Source: Ilex aquifolium (taxonomy: Eukaryota; Streptophyta; Magnoliopsida; Aquifoliales; Aquifoliaceae). From it: DNA of 64,000 bases. Where the stretch lies: assembly GCA_951799425.1 (NCBI GenBank), contig OX637397.1, positions 14,126,064 through 14,190,063 on the forward strand. Reading direction: 5' to 3'. Each line of letters opens with the position of its first letter. The first letter of the stretch is position 1. The notes below the pieces were generated by a model that saw nothing but the letters and a program-made list of their open reading frames with translations, made no database searches and was not told the origin of the DNA. Position numbers and translations under genes: made by a program. Shown in pieces: positions 12,371 through 24,343 of this stretch.

Positions 12371-13994
12371 TTTAAAAGATGGGTAATTTAGAAGCCGGTA
12401 CAAAAATTTAGACTTATTTTAGCTAAACTACATTAAAAAAATTTATTTTGCTCTAAGTGCATTTTTTTGAAAAAAGACTAAAAGGGTATTTATTACTCCA
12501 TTACTCTCTCTCTTTTGAAAAAAAGACTAAAATGATATTTATTACTCCATTACTCTCTCTCCTCTCTCTTCATTACTCTTTCACTCTCTCTTTCCTATTT
12601 TCTCTATATCTCTCTCTCTCTCTCTCTCATATTGATAAATTTTTTTTAAATATGTAAAGATTTAATTTAATTTTTTCATCTCTCTCACTCCTTCTCTCCT
12701 TATTTCCTTATTCTCTCCATTTTTCTCTCTCCTTATATCAATGTTACACAACACAATTATACTAATCAATTACACCAATTAGTTACAATTACCCTATAAT
12801 ACACTAAACAGTTACTCATGTGTTATAATAAACTAAATAGTTATACTAAACAATTATACAAAATTACAACACCAACTCAATTTGTCATTTTGTTATTTAC
12901 ATAAATCAAAGAGTTACATCATTTAGTATCACGACATGATTACATCAATTATATACACCAAATTAGGTTTATCATTACACAAAAAACTTTATCATTATAC
13001 TAAATTTGATATATATGATTGGTGTAACGATGTCGCGATACTAAATAGTGCAACTATTAAGTTTATGTAAACAACTGAATGACAAATTGAGTTGATATTA
13101 TAAATTTGTGTAATTGTTTGGTGTAACTGTTTGGTTTATTAGAATGCATGAATAACTGTTTGGTGTATTATAAGACAATTGTAACTGATTAGTGTAATTA
13201 TGTTGATATAAATAAAGAGAGAAAATAGGGAGAGAGCGAAATGGTTACAGAAAATAAAGGGAGAGAGATGAAAAAATAAATCAAATCTTTACATATTTGA
13301 AAATAAAATAAATTATCAATGATAGATATAGAGAGAAAATATGGGAGAGATAGGGAAAGTAAAGGGGAAAGAGAGAGAGAGAGAGAGATGGAGAGAAAAT
13401 AGGGGATAGGTAGTGAAAGAATCTAATGAAATCTTTACATATTTGATTAGATATATAACTGTCAATTAAGAATGCATAAATTAAGGAAGGGTGTTTAGGT
13501 AAAAAGGATTTTAATTCATTTGAATTTTGTACCTAAACACAAAAAGTTTTATAAAAATTGTACTTAATTGAATAAACAACTTATCCATACACTTTTGCCT
13601 AAAATAAGTCTAAGAAATTATATCCACACCTAAAAAACCCTTAAAATTTTAGGGTCTCAAATTTTAAGAGCCTAATCAAGTCTAGTTATGTTAGGTCCAA
13701 AATCAAATTTTAAGAGCCCAATTAATATCTAGTTATGTTAGGTCCAAAGTTACTATTGAGAAAAAATTAAATGAATTAGCTATATTATCTATTGAGAAAA
13801 AATTATTATCAAAACTTGAATATAAGAACTTGATCAATATTTTTGCATTTCATAAGTAAGAAAAATAATTTGTAAATAAATAAAAATTAATTTATTATAA
13901 TTAAAAATAATATATATATATTAATACATGAAATATTAATATGACCCTGTATAAAGTTTTTGCCTAGGAATCCATTTACGTTGGGCCGCCCCTG
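11976..13994. mobile_element. hAT-type non-autonomous element with perfect 8-bp TSD
   Basis: The left terminus CAGGGCCGGCCC and right terminus GGGCCGCCCCTG are imperfect inverted repeats. They are flanked by agtagagc on both sides (11968-11975 and 13995-14002), a perfect 8-bp duplication typical of hAT insertion. Internal text such as 'ggagggccccaaatatttta' recurs in related copies. The element contains a tandem duplication of its own left end and a nested foldback (12381-13640). No transposase frame is present. Confidence 0.85.
12381..13640. mobile_element. Foldback element nested in the hAT element
   Basis: The termini GGG and CCC share an inverted 'tttagacttattttag' block (about 12406-12421 and 13603-13618). 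The inner arms about 12740-12990 and 13020-13215 are reverse complements of each other (for example 'caactcaatttgtcatt' against 'aatgacaaattgagttg'). Flanks ttaaaagat and ttaaaattt match at 7 of 9 bases, a possible worn 9-bp TSD. Runs of ct and ga lie symmetrically in the arms. A 66-residue frame in the CT-rich arm is an artefact. Confidence 0.7.
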
Positions 13995-14002
13995 AGTAGA
14001 GC

Positions 14003-15040
14003 TAGTCACTATTTCACAAGCTAAAACCACTTGTTCAATATGTCGCCATTCCTTGTTGGCATGTCTGGATGTCTTGTTTGGGTCGGATAAGTTAGATTTT
14101 ATTTAATATATATTTTTTAAAAAAATTCTCTCTCGATAGATCAGATATCGTGCATTTTAGTTTGACTTATTATATAAAAGTGAGTCCATTATTTATTAAT
14201 AATGGATAATCCGCTAAAAAGAGAATTGATGATGTTTGGTTTCAGAGTATGAGCCGGGTACTTGAACTGAGGAGTTCAATGTTTGGTGGTATTATTTTGA
14301 TGAGTGTGTGAAGATAAGTGATTAATTTGAGATGGAGCTAGGAGGATCTAGCAAGCATTAAGATAAAACAGAGAATAAGATTGAGATAGGGATACCAAAG
14401 AATATAAGAATTTCAGTGGTTCACCAGTTAAGAAGATTGACTAGTCTACTCTAATGAAGTTTCTTACTCATGGGAAGTTTGTATATTTCTTAGAGAAGAA
14501 GGATTGGTTAAAGTGTATTTTTCCTCCCCTCTCACAAGTAAGGGCCTTAGTACTTGTAAGTGTCGATGCTATCACCATCGAGTAGTCCTTTAGTTTGTCA
14601 GGATTTTGTTGAGGGTATATTTAGGCCATATGAATCTATATTTTTCATGCCGTTAGAGACTACATTCTCTAGGAGTGACGTAACTTTCTATAACATACTG
14701 TTCTAGCAAGATGACTTGTCATTTGGTATGGACACATGATAATCTTATATGCTATTTGTGAAGTCTGTCATCTGTTGAGTGTGCTTCAGTATGAGCTCTC
14801 TTGTTGAGGTTAGCTTGTTTGTAAGGACGTCGGTTCAATCAGTTTTCCTGGTCTCAAGACGCTAATCCTCTCCGAGGTTTCTATAGGGCGACTTGCACAG
14901 TTCTCCATGTGGTCGTCCTAGACCAACCTGGGCTTTGAACTTTGGAAAGTCTTCACCCTATGGCTTCAAGCTAACCCAATTCCTCTTATCAGACTGCTAC
15001 AGTCTAGAGGTGCTATTTTCTGGATATCGTCAAGAATAAA
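14003..15040. other. LTR-like fragment region
   Basis: The stretch from about 14395 ('tttcagtggttcaccag', 'gactagtctactctaatgaag') resembles 17310-17365 ('tatagcggttcaccagctcg', 'ggctagtccactctaatgaag'), so both probably come from LTRs of one family. No coding region is seen and the boundaries are uncertain. Confidence 0.45.
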
Positions 15041-15378
15041 ATTAGAAAAGAAAATATGTTGGAGGGTTCAGGATTCAAGTTACTTGAATAGTTTTGTAAA
15101 TCATCCAATCCCATGTTTGGCGTGACAATAGGTTAAATGAGTGCAATCCGAATTAGACAATGCAAGCCTTTTCCATCCCTAGTTTCTCTATTATTCTTTG
15201 GATGTGGGATAATGACAAAAATGTATCCGTTTCAAACTCATCTAAATCCAAAGACGTGATTCAAAGATGGGATTCAACATTTAATTTTGTTCATACCCAT
15301 GTTTGGTATGCGTAAAGATATATGATTATTATGAAAATATATTTGTATATAAATAACTATTGTGCCCTTTAACCAATT

Positions 15379-15618
15379 AGAGCATGTTTGGTATATGAGA
15401 GGTATAAATGTCATTTGGATGTTAAACTCATTAACCCACATATGAAACCCACCCCTCTCCCATGGGTTTCATGAAACTCATGAACTTGTGTTTCATGACT
15501 AGGCCCAAACTGGGTTGGATTTCTAACCCTGGGTTAGATGTGTATTTGCCAAACATAAGTTTAAGGGAGTTTATTCCCCAACCCATATTCCCAAACCCAC
15601 ATACCAAACAGATCCTAA
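15379..15618. mobile_element. Short MITE (Tourist-like)
   Basis: Left end agagcatgtttggtatatg and right end (reverse complement aggatctgtttggtatgtgg) are imperfect inverted repeats around 240 bp. The inner text around 'cccatgggtttcatgaaactc' is partly palindromic. Short frames here on both strands are the inverted repeat read twice. Confidence 0.6.
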
Positions 15619-17228
15619 TTGTTGAAATGTCTAGCCGACTCAAAATGCACCAAATTTTATTTATTCAACCTTTTGTTTGTAAATGTTTAAGTTATTGAGC
15701 TGGAAAAAAGGATCAAAATACCAATTTACTCCCTCAAAAATTATATTTTCAAGGATAAAGTAGTCCTTTTAGAATGTAATCAAGTTGGCCCATAATCCAC
15801 CTAATTTAACCCACCTCCCCTGTGGGATATATATATTCACTCCATGAACATGACATGACTGCCACTGTTCATCTTGGGTCTATCCCGGGCCCCAAATGCC
15901 AAACCAAACAATGACTTCTTGAGTTGTCTTCCTTCTAAAAGTTATATTTACCCCATAGTGTAATTCCAAATGGGACGGCTTGACAGTTTGGTAAATGGGC
16001 AGCCTGTGACATTTTAGGGTCGATAAATAAAAAAGATGTCTTCTATTTTTAAAAATAATATTTTATTTAAAATTTATTATTCTCACTTTTTGAGATGCCC
16101 ACTACCCAGACTTAAAGTGATAGTGCTAAAAGAGGATTATAGACTTTAAAAATTTTATGGTTTATTAAAACAACAAATAAACAAACAAAGGCAGATGATA
16201 AAAAAAAAAAAAAAAAGGTAAATCAGTTGCCCTTTGTTAGCTAGCGAGAGAGAGAGAGATAGATAAAGTGAAAGTGAGAATCTGTTAGACTTCCAAACTC
16301 TTTTACCGTGCACACAAATAGAGTGTGGTTGAGTGAAAATGTTGAAAAATTCACTTTTTACTGTTACTTTATTTAAATCTTATGATATTTTTTCGTGTCA
16401 TGGGTTGGAGAAATAGGCCCAAACTATTCAATTTAAATCTAACTTTAATTTTATTGTTGGGCTTAATTTTTATAAAATTAATTTTTTTTATTTAAGCTAG
16501 TGGTTATAATTACAAAAAAATGGGGCTTAACTAAAAGATGGAACCTAAAGCCTAGGCTTTGATGGCTTTATAGTAGGGCCGGCCCTAGTTTGGTATCAAA
16601 ACTCTATGTTCTACTTAGGAACTTTGATTCCTTGAACGGAAGATATCATGAACGCGAGGTGCAGAATACCAGACCGAGGAACCCAGGCAATATGAGTTTT
16701 TTTTTCTACCTTTCATCTATGTACTTGTGTGTTAAAGTAAATTTGTTGATGTCAAAATTCGATCTCCCTGGTATAGTCGTAATTGGGATGTGACTGTTGT
16801 GAAAATTAAACATATTAGAGTTTTAGGGTTGTGAAAATTGTTGGGATTTGGCTTAAGTTAAAATTACAATATAAGATTGTTCCTCAAACCACAAAATATT
16901 TAAGAATGAGGATCCAACCATGATACCGATACAGGAAAATTATCGTCTATCCCCCCAAAAAATAACTACAATACTGAAAAAATTGCTAATTCGGTACTAA
17001 ACTTTTACTTTTCATCCAATAAATACGTGACACTTAAAGTTTGCACATTTTAATATTTAATTTTATTATTTTCAAATCTACAAGTACATCAAACAAACAT
17101 TTAAAAACAACTATTTAATATCGGCGGTACTAAAATTATTTTTGCGAATACCATAGCCTCTCTACCTGATGGTGTGTTCTACACGATTGAACAAAGATAA
17201 ACGATTTGAAAATCTTGTTACGGATACT
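15619..17228. other. Intergenic DNA with one hAT-like terminus
   Basis: No gene is seen. At 16535-16585, read on the minus strand, the sequence GGGCCGGCCCTACTATAAAG and following text resembles the left end of the hAT copies at 11976 and 27136. The partner end was not found. An A-run lies at 16200-16216 and a short ga run at 16246-16258. Confidence 0.45.
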
Positions 17229-17782
17229 GATGGGAGGTTTACTGGGATATTCAGTCAAAGTTTCTGGGCTCTTGGGGTTAATTAGCTACAAATAAAGATC
17301 AGTAGACAGAGAATTTATAGCGGTTCACCAGCTCGAAAACTTGGCTAGTCCACTCTAATGAAGTCTCTTGCTCTTAGAGAATTTTATATTACTTGAGAGA
17401 GGAAGATTATAGAATTACACAAAGTAATAACACATATGCTTTTTTGATTCCTTCCAATGCGAGGGATTTGATCCCTATTTATAGTATGCAGTTGCCTTGT
17501 GTGATCTTTGCGATCTTCCCGTAATCAATGTTATGCTTGAGTAATCAGCGTGATTCCCTTGAGACTGTTACGTTCCATGTGCCAAAATATTTGGCCGCTA
17601 GAAGTTATATTCCCTAGGCGTGATGTGACCTTCGGAAAGGTGTGAGCTGCTATTGTCACTATGTGCACGAGGATCACATCGATGATGATTCTTACCTGGC
17701 GCCTCCCAAGCTAAAGTTCATGAGCAGAGAGATCCGAGATAAGAAGTCCGAGCTCAATGTTAACTAATTTTTGGTATCATCA
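17229..17782 (+). mobile_element. LTR-like fragment, possible solo LTR
   Basis: It begins TGATG and ends near CATCA, and shares the 'ggttcaccag ... agtccactctaatgaag' block with 14420-14460. A clear 5-bp TSD was not found, so a solo LTR is only a possibility. Confidence 0.35.
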
Positions 17783-18020
17783 CTACCTATAAGAAACAAA
17801 TCCAGGAAATACAATTTAGATCTTATGAGTTCCACCAAAAAGATACATACAAAACAATATAGGACTGCATGGTCTTTTGTTTTGATCTAAATATAGGACT
17901 GCCCAAGTAGAAAACATCTATGAAAAAAAAATCACTAGAATGACAAACCCAATGCAGCCAAAGGCTCACTGGAGTGCATTGTTGACCCCATGAGCTCTAA
18001 CAACCCATCTTTTGTATCTT

Positions 18021-18210
18021 ATTTGGTTGGATTTTCTGTTTGGTAGTGTTTGGATGGTGACTTCATGAAAACAAGACCACATTAAAAAAAAAAAAAAAAA
18101 AACAATACAAAACCTAAAATGTGGTCTCTTTATACTTATAAGAATCAGTTCACCACACAGCCAACAAGCCTTCTCGAGCAGCCGCGAGTGGGTCCCAAAT
18201 AATTTATCTG
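18021..18210 (+). repeat. Dispersed repeat, copy 2
   Basis: Partner of 2985-3250; see that entry for the shared words. This copy carries an 18-19 base A-run after 'gaccacatt' and a segment ('aatgtggtctctttatac') that is absent from copy 1. Confidence 0.6.
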
Positions 18211-18314
18211 TATATTTATGATATATAATAGAATAAGTTTCAATAAGTCTATTTAACAGTTTAAAAAAGACGTATCCAACGGCTATCAACATTCCTTTCA
18301 AAATCATTCACATT

Positions 18315-18851
18315 CTATCGTGACTTCAAACACGAATTATCTCTAATATATATATCTAGACTTAGAGTAAAGTCTGGAAAGCAATTGAAATATACTGGTC
18401 CGTTATGGAGACCAGCTTCCATTATTCCTAAGACACTGAGTTCATAATTTATGAATCTAGCATCTCTTAGGGATAATAGAACTGCTGCATTTTTACCAGT
18501 TTGGATTAATGGTTTTATTGCTACTTGGACCAGACCAAGGTGGATAAAATTATATCCTTTTGAACTATGTCTTTTAATTGCCTCTTTACTAAGTAGTTGA
18601 CAAATTTCTTCATCCTTGGTTAAGGCATAAACTTGCTCAATTGTTTTTACCCGTAATTCATATTTAAAGGTTGTTTGGAGCCAACTAGACTTGTAGATTT
18701 CGCTGTGGGGGACCTTTGGGATGTTCCATCCACTTCAATCTACTCGAGACTCATGATATTCATGTTATTCTTCATTTACTATATTTGGTATAGTATTTAA
18801 TGAAGATCTAAATGAGCTAGCCATAGAATTAGATCTGAATAATCTACTCAT
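18315..18851 (-). pseudogene. Pararetroviral movement protein, N-terminal part (inverted)
   Basis: Read on the minus strand from the ATG at 18851. The frame runs 178 codons to a stop at 18315, with internal stops at codons 29 and 39. The segment around residues 99-160 has the movement-protein pattern: 'GYNFIHLGLVQVAIKPL', 'LLSLRDARF' and 'PVYFNCFPDFTLSLD'. Homology appears to fade after 'SLD' (near 18360), so the left viral/host junction lies at about 18320-18360. Movement proteins of this family carry virus between plant cells through plasmodesmata. This piece lacks its C-terminal half, which is found at 19144 on the other strand. Confidence 0.75.
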
Positions 18852-19128
18852 TTTTAAATCTAAAAATTTTCAACTTTGTAAATTAATTGTAAGTTCTTAC
18901 ACCATTGTACATACCCCTCTTATATTCCTTATAGATTAAGTGTCTTCTTCCCCTATTCTGCCTCTCACTAGGACTTACACTAGGATCTAGACTCTCTATT
19001 AGGTTTCAAAGACTGGGTGACAAGGGTAGATAAGTCTTAAAAGAAATTTACTAATTGAAGCATGAGAGATTTAAAACAAGTAAGACGATTCAAATATAAC
19101 TCAAGGTTAACTATCCAGGCCGTCAAAT
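18852..19128 (-). other. Pararetroviral 5' leader (inverted)
   Basis: Non-coding stretch between the inverted primer-binding site and the movement protein start. It carries short dispersed stops in all frames, as expected of the leader ahead of the first large ORF. Confidence 0.55.
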
Positions 19129-19141
19129 GGCTCTGATACCA
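19129..19141 (-). promoter_or_regulatory. Primer-binding site for initiator tRNA-Met (inverted)
   Basis: The minus strand reads TGGTATCAGAGCC, the sequence complementary to the 3' end of plant initiator tRNA-Met that primes minus-strand synthesis in caulimovirids. By convention it marks position 1 of the circular genome. Here it lies exactly at the point where the minus-strand viral block meets the plus-strand block. Confidence 0.85.
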
Positions 19142-19143
19142 AA

Positions 19144-19536
19144 ATGGCTTTAACACTAGGCATAAAACTCTCAGGAGAAATTACCAAATTAGTAAAAGAA
19201 ACACAATCCCTAGTACTAATCTATAGGATTGACTATAAATGCATTACCACAAACCTGAATGTGCATGCATTAAAGAAAAGTCCTAAAGATAGCACTTTAT
19301 TAATACAAAGTAGTACTAGTGAATCAAATATCCAAGTCCCTAAAAGACTTCTATGGAAAGATGTTCAACTACCAGAATCTTGGACAGTTGAAAATGAAAG
19401 TTACAATAAAAATAGTGAAAACACCACAACAAACTTAGAAAATATCCAGCAGTTTCTTGATGGATCAGTAAGAATCTCCTTTGATAGCACAAGATCTCAT
19501 AGGTCTAGTCTATCATCAATTCCTCCAAACCAATAA
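19144..19536 (+). pseudogene. Pararetroviral movement protein, C-terminal part
   Basis: 130 codons. The first third continues the movement-protein fold ('LVLIYRIDYKCITTNLNVHA'). The rest is a Ser/Thr-rich tail. It begins two bases past the inversion junction, and its apparent ATG is only the first Met in the fragment, not a true start. It ends at a TAA. The following capsid frame is shifted relative to it, so a frameshift near 19530 also separates the two parts of what is normally one polyprotein. Confidence 0.7.
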
Positions 19537-21614
19537 AAATTAATGAAGGAAGAAAATTTGAATCATACACTAGTATAACTAGAAGAGATAAAGATTTAGC
19601 AAATGAGTTGGAAAGAAGATTTAAGTTAAAAGGGATTGATAATTCATCTTCCCAAATTAGTAAACCATACTACACCTCACAAACCAATGCTCCACCAGCA
19701 CAATCTAAAGAAGAAGAAGAAGAAGACGATTTTACACCATCTCCTACTGCTTCAGATTTAGAGAGCAATCATCCAGTAAATAAGCAGTTACTTACAATAA
19801 GTAAAACTAATGGAATCTTTATAATTAATTTTGAAGATTTGCATAAAGGATACAAGTCTAAGGAAAATAAATCCAAAAGACAACAATATAATGCAAAATA
19901 TAATGCTAGACAACATAGGGAAATAATTGAAAAATGGACTAAGTTTATGCTGGAAATAAGATATGAAATCTTATTTTTTGACTACTTAGAAAACCATTAC
20001 AAAGAAGTTAATGTAGTAACAAATCAAAGATGGAAAACAGGAGAGACCACAACGGTGTCTTCTAGTCATCCTCCAGCAGAGACAATTCTAATTAGCCATA
20101 AGGAATTTGAAGTAAAAGCTTCACCCTTTAAGCTACCAATAAATGAATCTGAAAAAAGAATTATTGAGCAAAATAATTTCACCAATCAGAGTTTAATAAC
20201 CATTGGTAAACAGCTAGATAAGATAGAAACTAAAATTGATGAAATCAGACCATCTTCAAGTAAAAAATTAGAGAAAGCTCTAATCCAGTTACCTGAAGAC
20301 AGAAGCAAATTAGGATTAACAACTGCTGATAGTAAAAGACTTCAAAAAATTGAAGAAATCATCAGTAAAATAGAACCTAAAGCAGAATCATCTCAAGTAA
20401 CTACTATCAATCAGAATGAAACATCTGAAACTAGTAATACAGAAAGTTCTACTGATTCTGAAATCAAAGAGTTAGAAGAACAATTTGAGAATCAACATAT
20501 TAACAAACTAACTTTTTCAAAAGTGAATCCAACCAGTACAACAAAAAATTGGTATTCAAGGCCAACACCGCCTGACCTCCAATTTGAAGAAAAAAACATT
20601 AGCAACCAATTTTCAGTACAATCCAATAAACTCTATGAATGGAACATAGATGGATTGAGTGAACAGGAAATTCTTAACAAAATCAACCATATGTCCATGG
20701 TTATCAACAGTTATGTTAACAATCTTGATAATACTAAACCAGAAATAGTTGACTTAATTACTTCTGGGTTCACATGATTGTTAAGAAATTGGTGGGATAA
20801 CTACCTTAACCAAGAAGCAAGAGACAGCATCAAATATGTTGTTGAATTAGATGATGAAAATATGCCAATTTTTTATGAAAGAATTGGAAGAGCAAAATTA
20901 GATGGGATTAATACCCTCATCTTTACCATAATCAAACATTTTGTAGGAAAACCTAGCAACATTGAAGCAAGAATACATGATCAGTTAAGCAACCTAAGGT
21001 GTCCAACGCTTAGTGATTTTAGATGGTACAAAGATGTATTCATTTCAAGAGTAATGCTCAGACCAGACTGCAATAAATCTTTTTGGAAAGAGAAATTTGT
21101 AAATGGCTTACCTAATCTATTTGCACACAAAATTAGGGAAGCACTTAGCAAAGAAACATGAGTCATTGAATATGACCAATTAACCTATGGTGACCTTATC
21201 AGTACCATTCAAAAGGAAGGAATGAGAATGTGTATTGATATGAAAATTAGTAAACAATTAAAAGATGATAAGAAAAAGACTAAGTATGAAATGAGTGATT
21301 TTTGTGACCAATATGGTCTCCCTTCAGTAGCACCATCTAGTAGCAAAAAACACAAATCACAGAGACCTTATAGCAGGAGTAAATCTCACTACAAACATAG
21401 TAAGAAAAATTTTCCAAAACCAGAACATTATGGAAAATCTAGAAAAAACCCTAAGAAATCTTATAAGCAGAAAACTTATAAGCAAAAATCGGGGAAAAAA
21501 GATAATAAAGATAATAAAGAAATTGAATGTTATAACTGTGGCAAGAAAGGTCATATCAGCCCAGAATGTCCAGTTAAAAAGAAAATTAAACAGTTAAAAT
21601 TGACTAAAGAAAAG
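19537..21614 (+). pseudogene. Pararetroviral capsid region with CCHC zinc knuckle
   Basis: This continues in one frame from about 19540 to past 22800, with in-frame TGA stops at 20775-20777 and 21159-21161. The N-terminal part is acidic and disordered (a run of Glu near residue 35 after 19608). The core around 20640-21160 includes 'YEWNIDGLSEQEILNKINH' and a Trp/Tyr-rich segment, consistent with a caulimovirid coat-protein core. A Lys-rich stretch precedes the CCHC knuckle CYNCGKKGHISPEC at 21528-21569, which binds pregenomic RNA in related viruses. The stops prevent a full capsid protein. Confidence 0.7.
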
Positions 21615-22880
21615 GAGAGAGAAATTCTCAACATCTTTAAATTAAGTAATCTTAGTCAAGGTGAAGAAAGTTCAGATGATTCGAGCAATTCTGAAAGTTC
21701 TTTTGACTATCAGTCAATGTCTAGTAATTCTAGTGAACCAGACATTAAGTTAGGGTGTAAAGATAGTTGTTTCAAAACAATTAAAGTCTTAACCAAGCAA
21801 ACTGAAGAGGAACACATCCTTATCGATCTCATTAGCAAAATAGAAGATCCAGAGTTAAAAGTTAAATACATTAAAAAATTGAAAGACTTATTTGTCAAAA
21901 AAGATGTTAAACAATCTTTTAATGAAAAACAGTTAATTAGTTTTAACAAAACAATGGAACGACTTAGTAAGGATAAAAAGAAGGAAGTAACCTTACAAGA
22001 TCTCCAATATGAAGTTAACAAGTTAAAACAAGAAATAAAATATTTAAAAGCACAAGACCAGAAACTTGAACAGGTTTTAAATCTTTTACAGTCAAAAGAT
22101 AGATTTAGTGAACCAAAGGATTCTGATCCTGATGAACAATCTGAGGATAAAAACCCAGATAGCTCACTTAGTCCAACCAGAACATGTCCCCAGTGGAAAC
22201 TCATAACCTCCACCTTTCCAGTAGATCCTTTGGGTGTAACGAAGCTGCCATCTCATGATGGATGTTCGCAAACTAGTAATGATAACATGTTAAACTTAAT
22301 TAACAAGTTAAACCTTCAAAAATGGCATTCCCAAGTCAAGATCATAATTGATGATGATTTTGAACTTGAAACCATAGCTCTTATAGATACTGGTGCAGAT
22401 CTAAACTGTATTCAGGAAGGTCTTATACCAACCAAGTATTACCAAAAAACAACTGAAAGACTCAGTTCAGCAAATGGTAGTAAAATGGGAGTAAAATACA
22501 AGTTACCAAATGTGCATATTTGTCAGGACAATGTATGCTTCAAAACATCATTTGTTCTTGTACAAAATATGACAGAAAAAGTTATCCTTGGTGTACCATT
22601 CATTTATCAGTTGTATCCTTTCACAACTGATATAAATGGAGTAACCACCAAACCATTTGGTCACTCAGTAACCTTCATGTTTTTAGCAAAATCTCAAAGT
22701 AAAAAATTAAGACAACTTAAAGATTATTCAATCTCTAAGTCTCTTAATTTAATTAGCCAAAAAACTAATCAAGTGAAATTTCTGAAAGAAGAAATTAATC
22801 ACAAAAGAATCCAAGAGCAATTAGCAAACCCAATCTCAGTTCAAAAAATTGAAAAATTTAGAGAAAAATTAGAAACATAA
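21615..22880 (+). pseudogene. Linker, coiled coil and pararetroviral aspartic protease
   Basis: The same frame as the capsid continues through a Ser/Asp-rich linker and a predicted coiled coil (about 21940-22090, Lys/Leu heptads). It then reaches the protease with active-site DTGA at 22386-22397 ('ALIDTGADLNCIQEG') and the second strand motif 'VILGVPFI' near 22590. The protease matures the polyprotein in related viruses. The frame is closed by a TAA at 22878-22880, just before the reverse transcriptase. Confidence 0.75.
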
Positions 22881-23870
22881 GTATGTTCTAACCTACCTAC
22901 GGCCTTCTGGCATAGGAAAAAACATGTAGTAAAACTTCCTTACATTAAAGGATTTAGTGAGAAAAACATTCCAACTAAATCAAGATCTATCCAAATGAGC
23001 CATGAAGTAATGAAAATTTGTAAGAAAGAAATTTCTTAATTACTCAAGAATGGTATCATTAGGAAAAGTAAATCTCCTTGGTCATGCCCAACTTTCTATG
23101 TCATCAAAAATGCAGAGTTAGAAAGAGGAGTACCAAGGTTAGTAATTAATTACAAGCCTTTGAATTCTGTCTTGGAATGGATCAGGTACCCAATTCCAAA
23201 CAAATAGGATTTAATTAAAAGACTTAGTAACTCAGTGATATTTTCAAAATTTGATCTGAAAAGTGGATACTGGCAAATCCAGATATCTCCAGAAGATAAA
23301 TATAAAACTGCATTCACAACACCATTTGGCCATTACGAATGGAATGTAATGCCCTTTGGGTTAAAAAATGCACATAGTGAATTTCAAAATATAATGAATG
23401 AAATATTCAATTCCATTAGTCATTTCTCTATAGTCTACATAGATGACATCCTCATCTTTTCGAAGTCTATAGAAGAACATTGGAAACACCTTAATGCATT
23501 TTTAGAGATCGTCAGACACAATGGTTTAGTCGTCTCTTCCAGCAAAATTAAGTTGTTTCAAACTTCAGTAAGATTCATTGGATATAATATCCAACAATCA
23601 ACAGTTGTTCCTATTAACAGATCCATCCAATTTGTCGATAAATTTTCTGATGAAATTACCGACAAAACTCAGTTACAAAGGTTCTTAGGATCCTTAAATT
23701 ATGTTTCTGATTTCTACCAGGATCTCAGAAAAACTATCAAACCACTGTCTGACAGACTCAAAGGAAATCCTCCTCCTTGGTCCTCAATTCATACATTCAT
23801 AGTTCAGCAAGTCAAGAAGTATATTAAGACTTTTGCCTTGTCTTGGTGTTCCCTCAGTAAATGCATTTAA
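22881..23870 (+). pseudogene. Pararetroviral reverse transcriptase
   Basis: In the same frame as the protease. Stops occur at about 23037 and 23205. After the second stop the reading is open to 23870. Motifs seen are 'FSKFDLKSGYWQIQI', 'TAFTTPFGHYEWNVMPFGL', the catalytic YIDD at 23436-23447, and 'LGSLNYVSDFYQDL' in the connection region. The catalytic Asp pair is intact, but the domain is split by the two upstream stops. A frameshift near 23850 separates it from RNase H. Confidence 0.85.
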
Positions 23871-24285
23871 AATTATCCAAACTGATGCCTCCGACATTGG
23901 CTACGGTGGTATCCTTCTTCAAAAGGTCACTCCAGACTCCCCAGAGCAGATTGTTCGTTTCCACTCTAGAATCTGGAACAAAGCACAAGCAAATTATAGT
24001 ACTATTAAAAAAGAAATCTTATCTATTGTCTTGTGTATCTCGAAATTCCAGGATGATATATTAAACCAGAAATTCTTAGTACGAGTTGATTGTAAATCAG
24101 CAAAATATGTTTTGGAAAAAGATGTACAAAACATTGCTAGGAAGCAAATTTTTGCCAGATGGCAATCTATTTTGAGTATTTTTTATTTTGACATAGAATA
24201 TATTAAGGGCAGTAATAATTGTATTCCTGATTTCCTAACCCATGAATTTCTGCAGGAACCTCATGGTGAACAGGAACCCCAATAA
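23833..24285 (+). pseudogene. Pararetroviral RNase H
   Basis: It is read in a frame shifted from the reverse transcriptase. It has the RNase H acidic residues in context: 'QTDASDIGYGGILLQ', 'KKEILSIVLCISKFQ', 'VRVDCKSAKYVL' and 'GSNNCIPDFLTHEFL'. It ends at a TAA before the second ORF. The domain itself is open, and the frameshift at about 23850 is what disconnects it from the polymerase. Confidence 0.8.
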
Positions 24286-24343
24286 ACCCAGCACTTCCTC
24301 CAAAAATTCGGGGAAGGACACTAATAGAAAAAAATAGTTAATT

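Noticed and set aside
12457..12657. 66-residue Ser/Leu-rich frame
   Set aside because: Encoded by CT-rich low-complexity sequence in a foldback arm.
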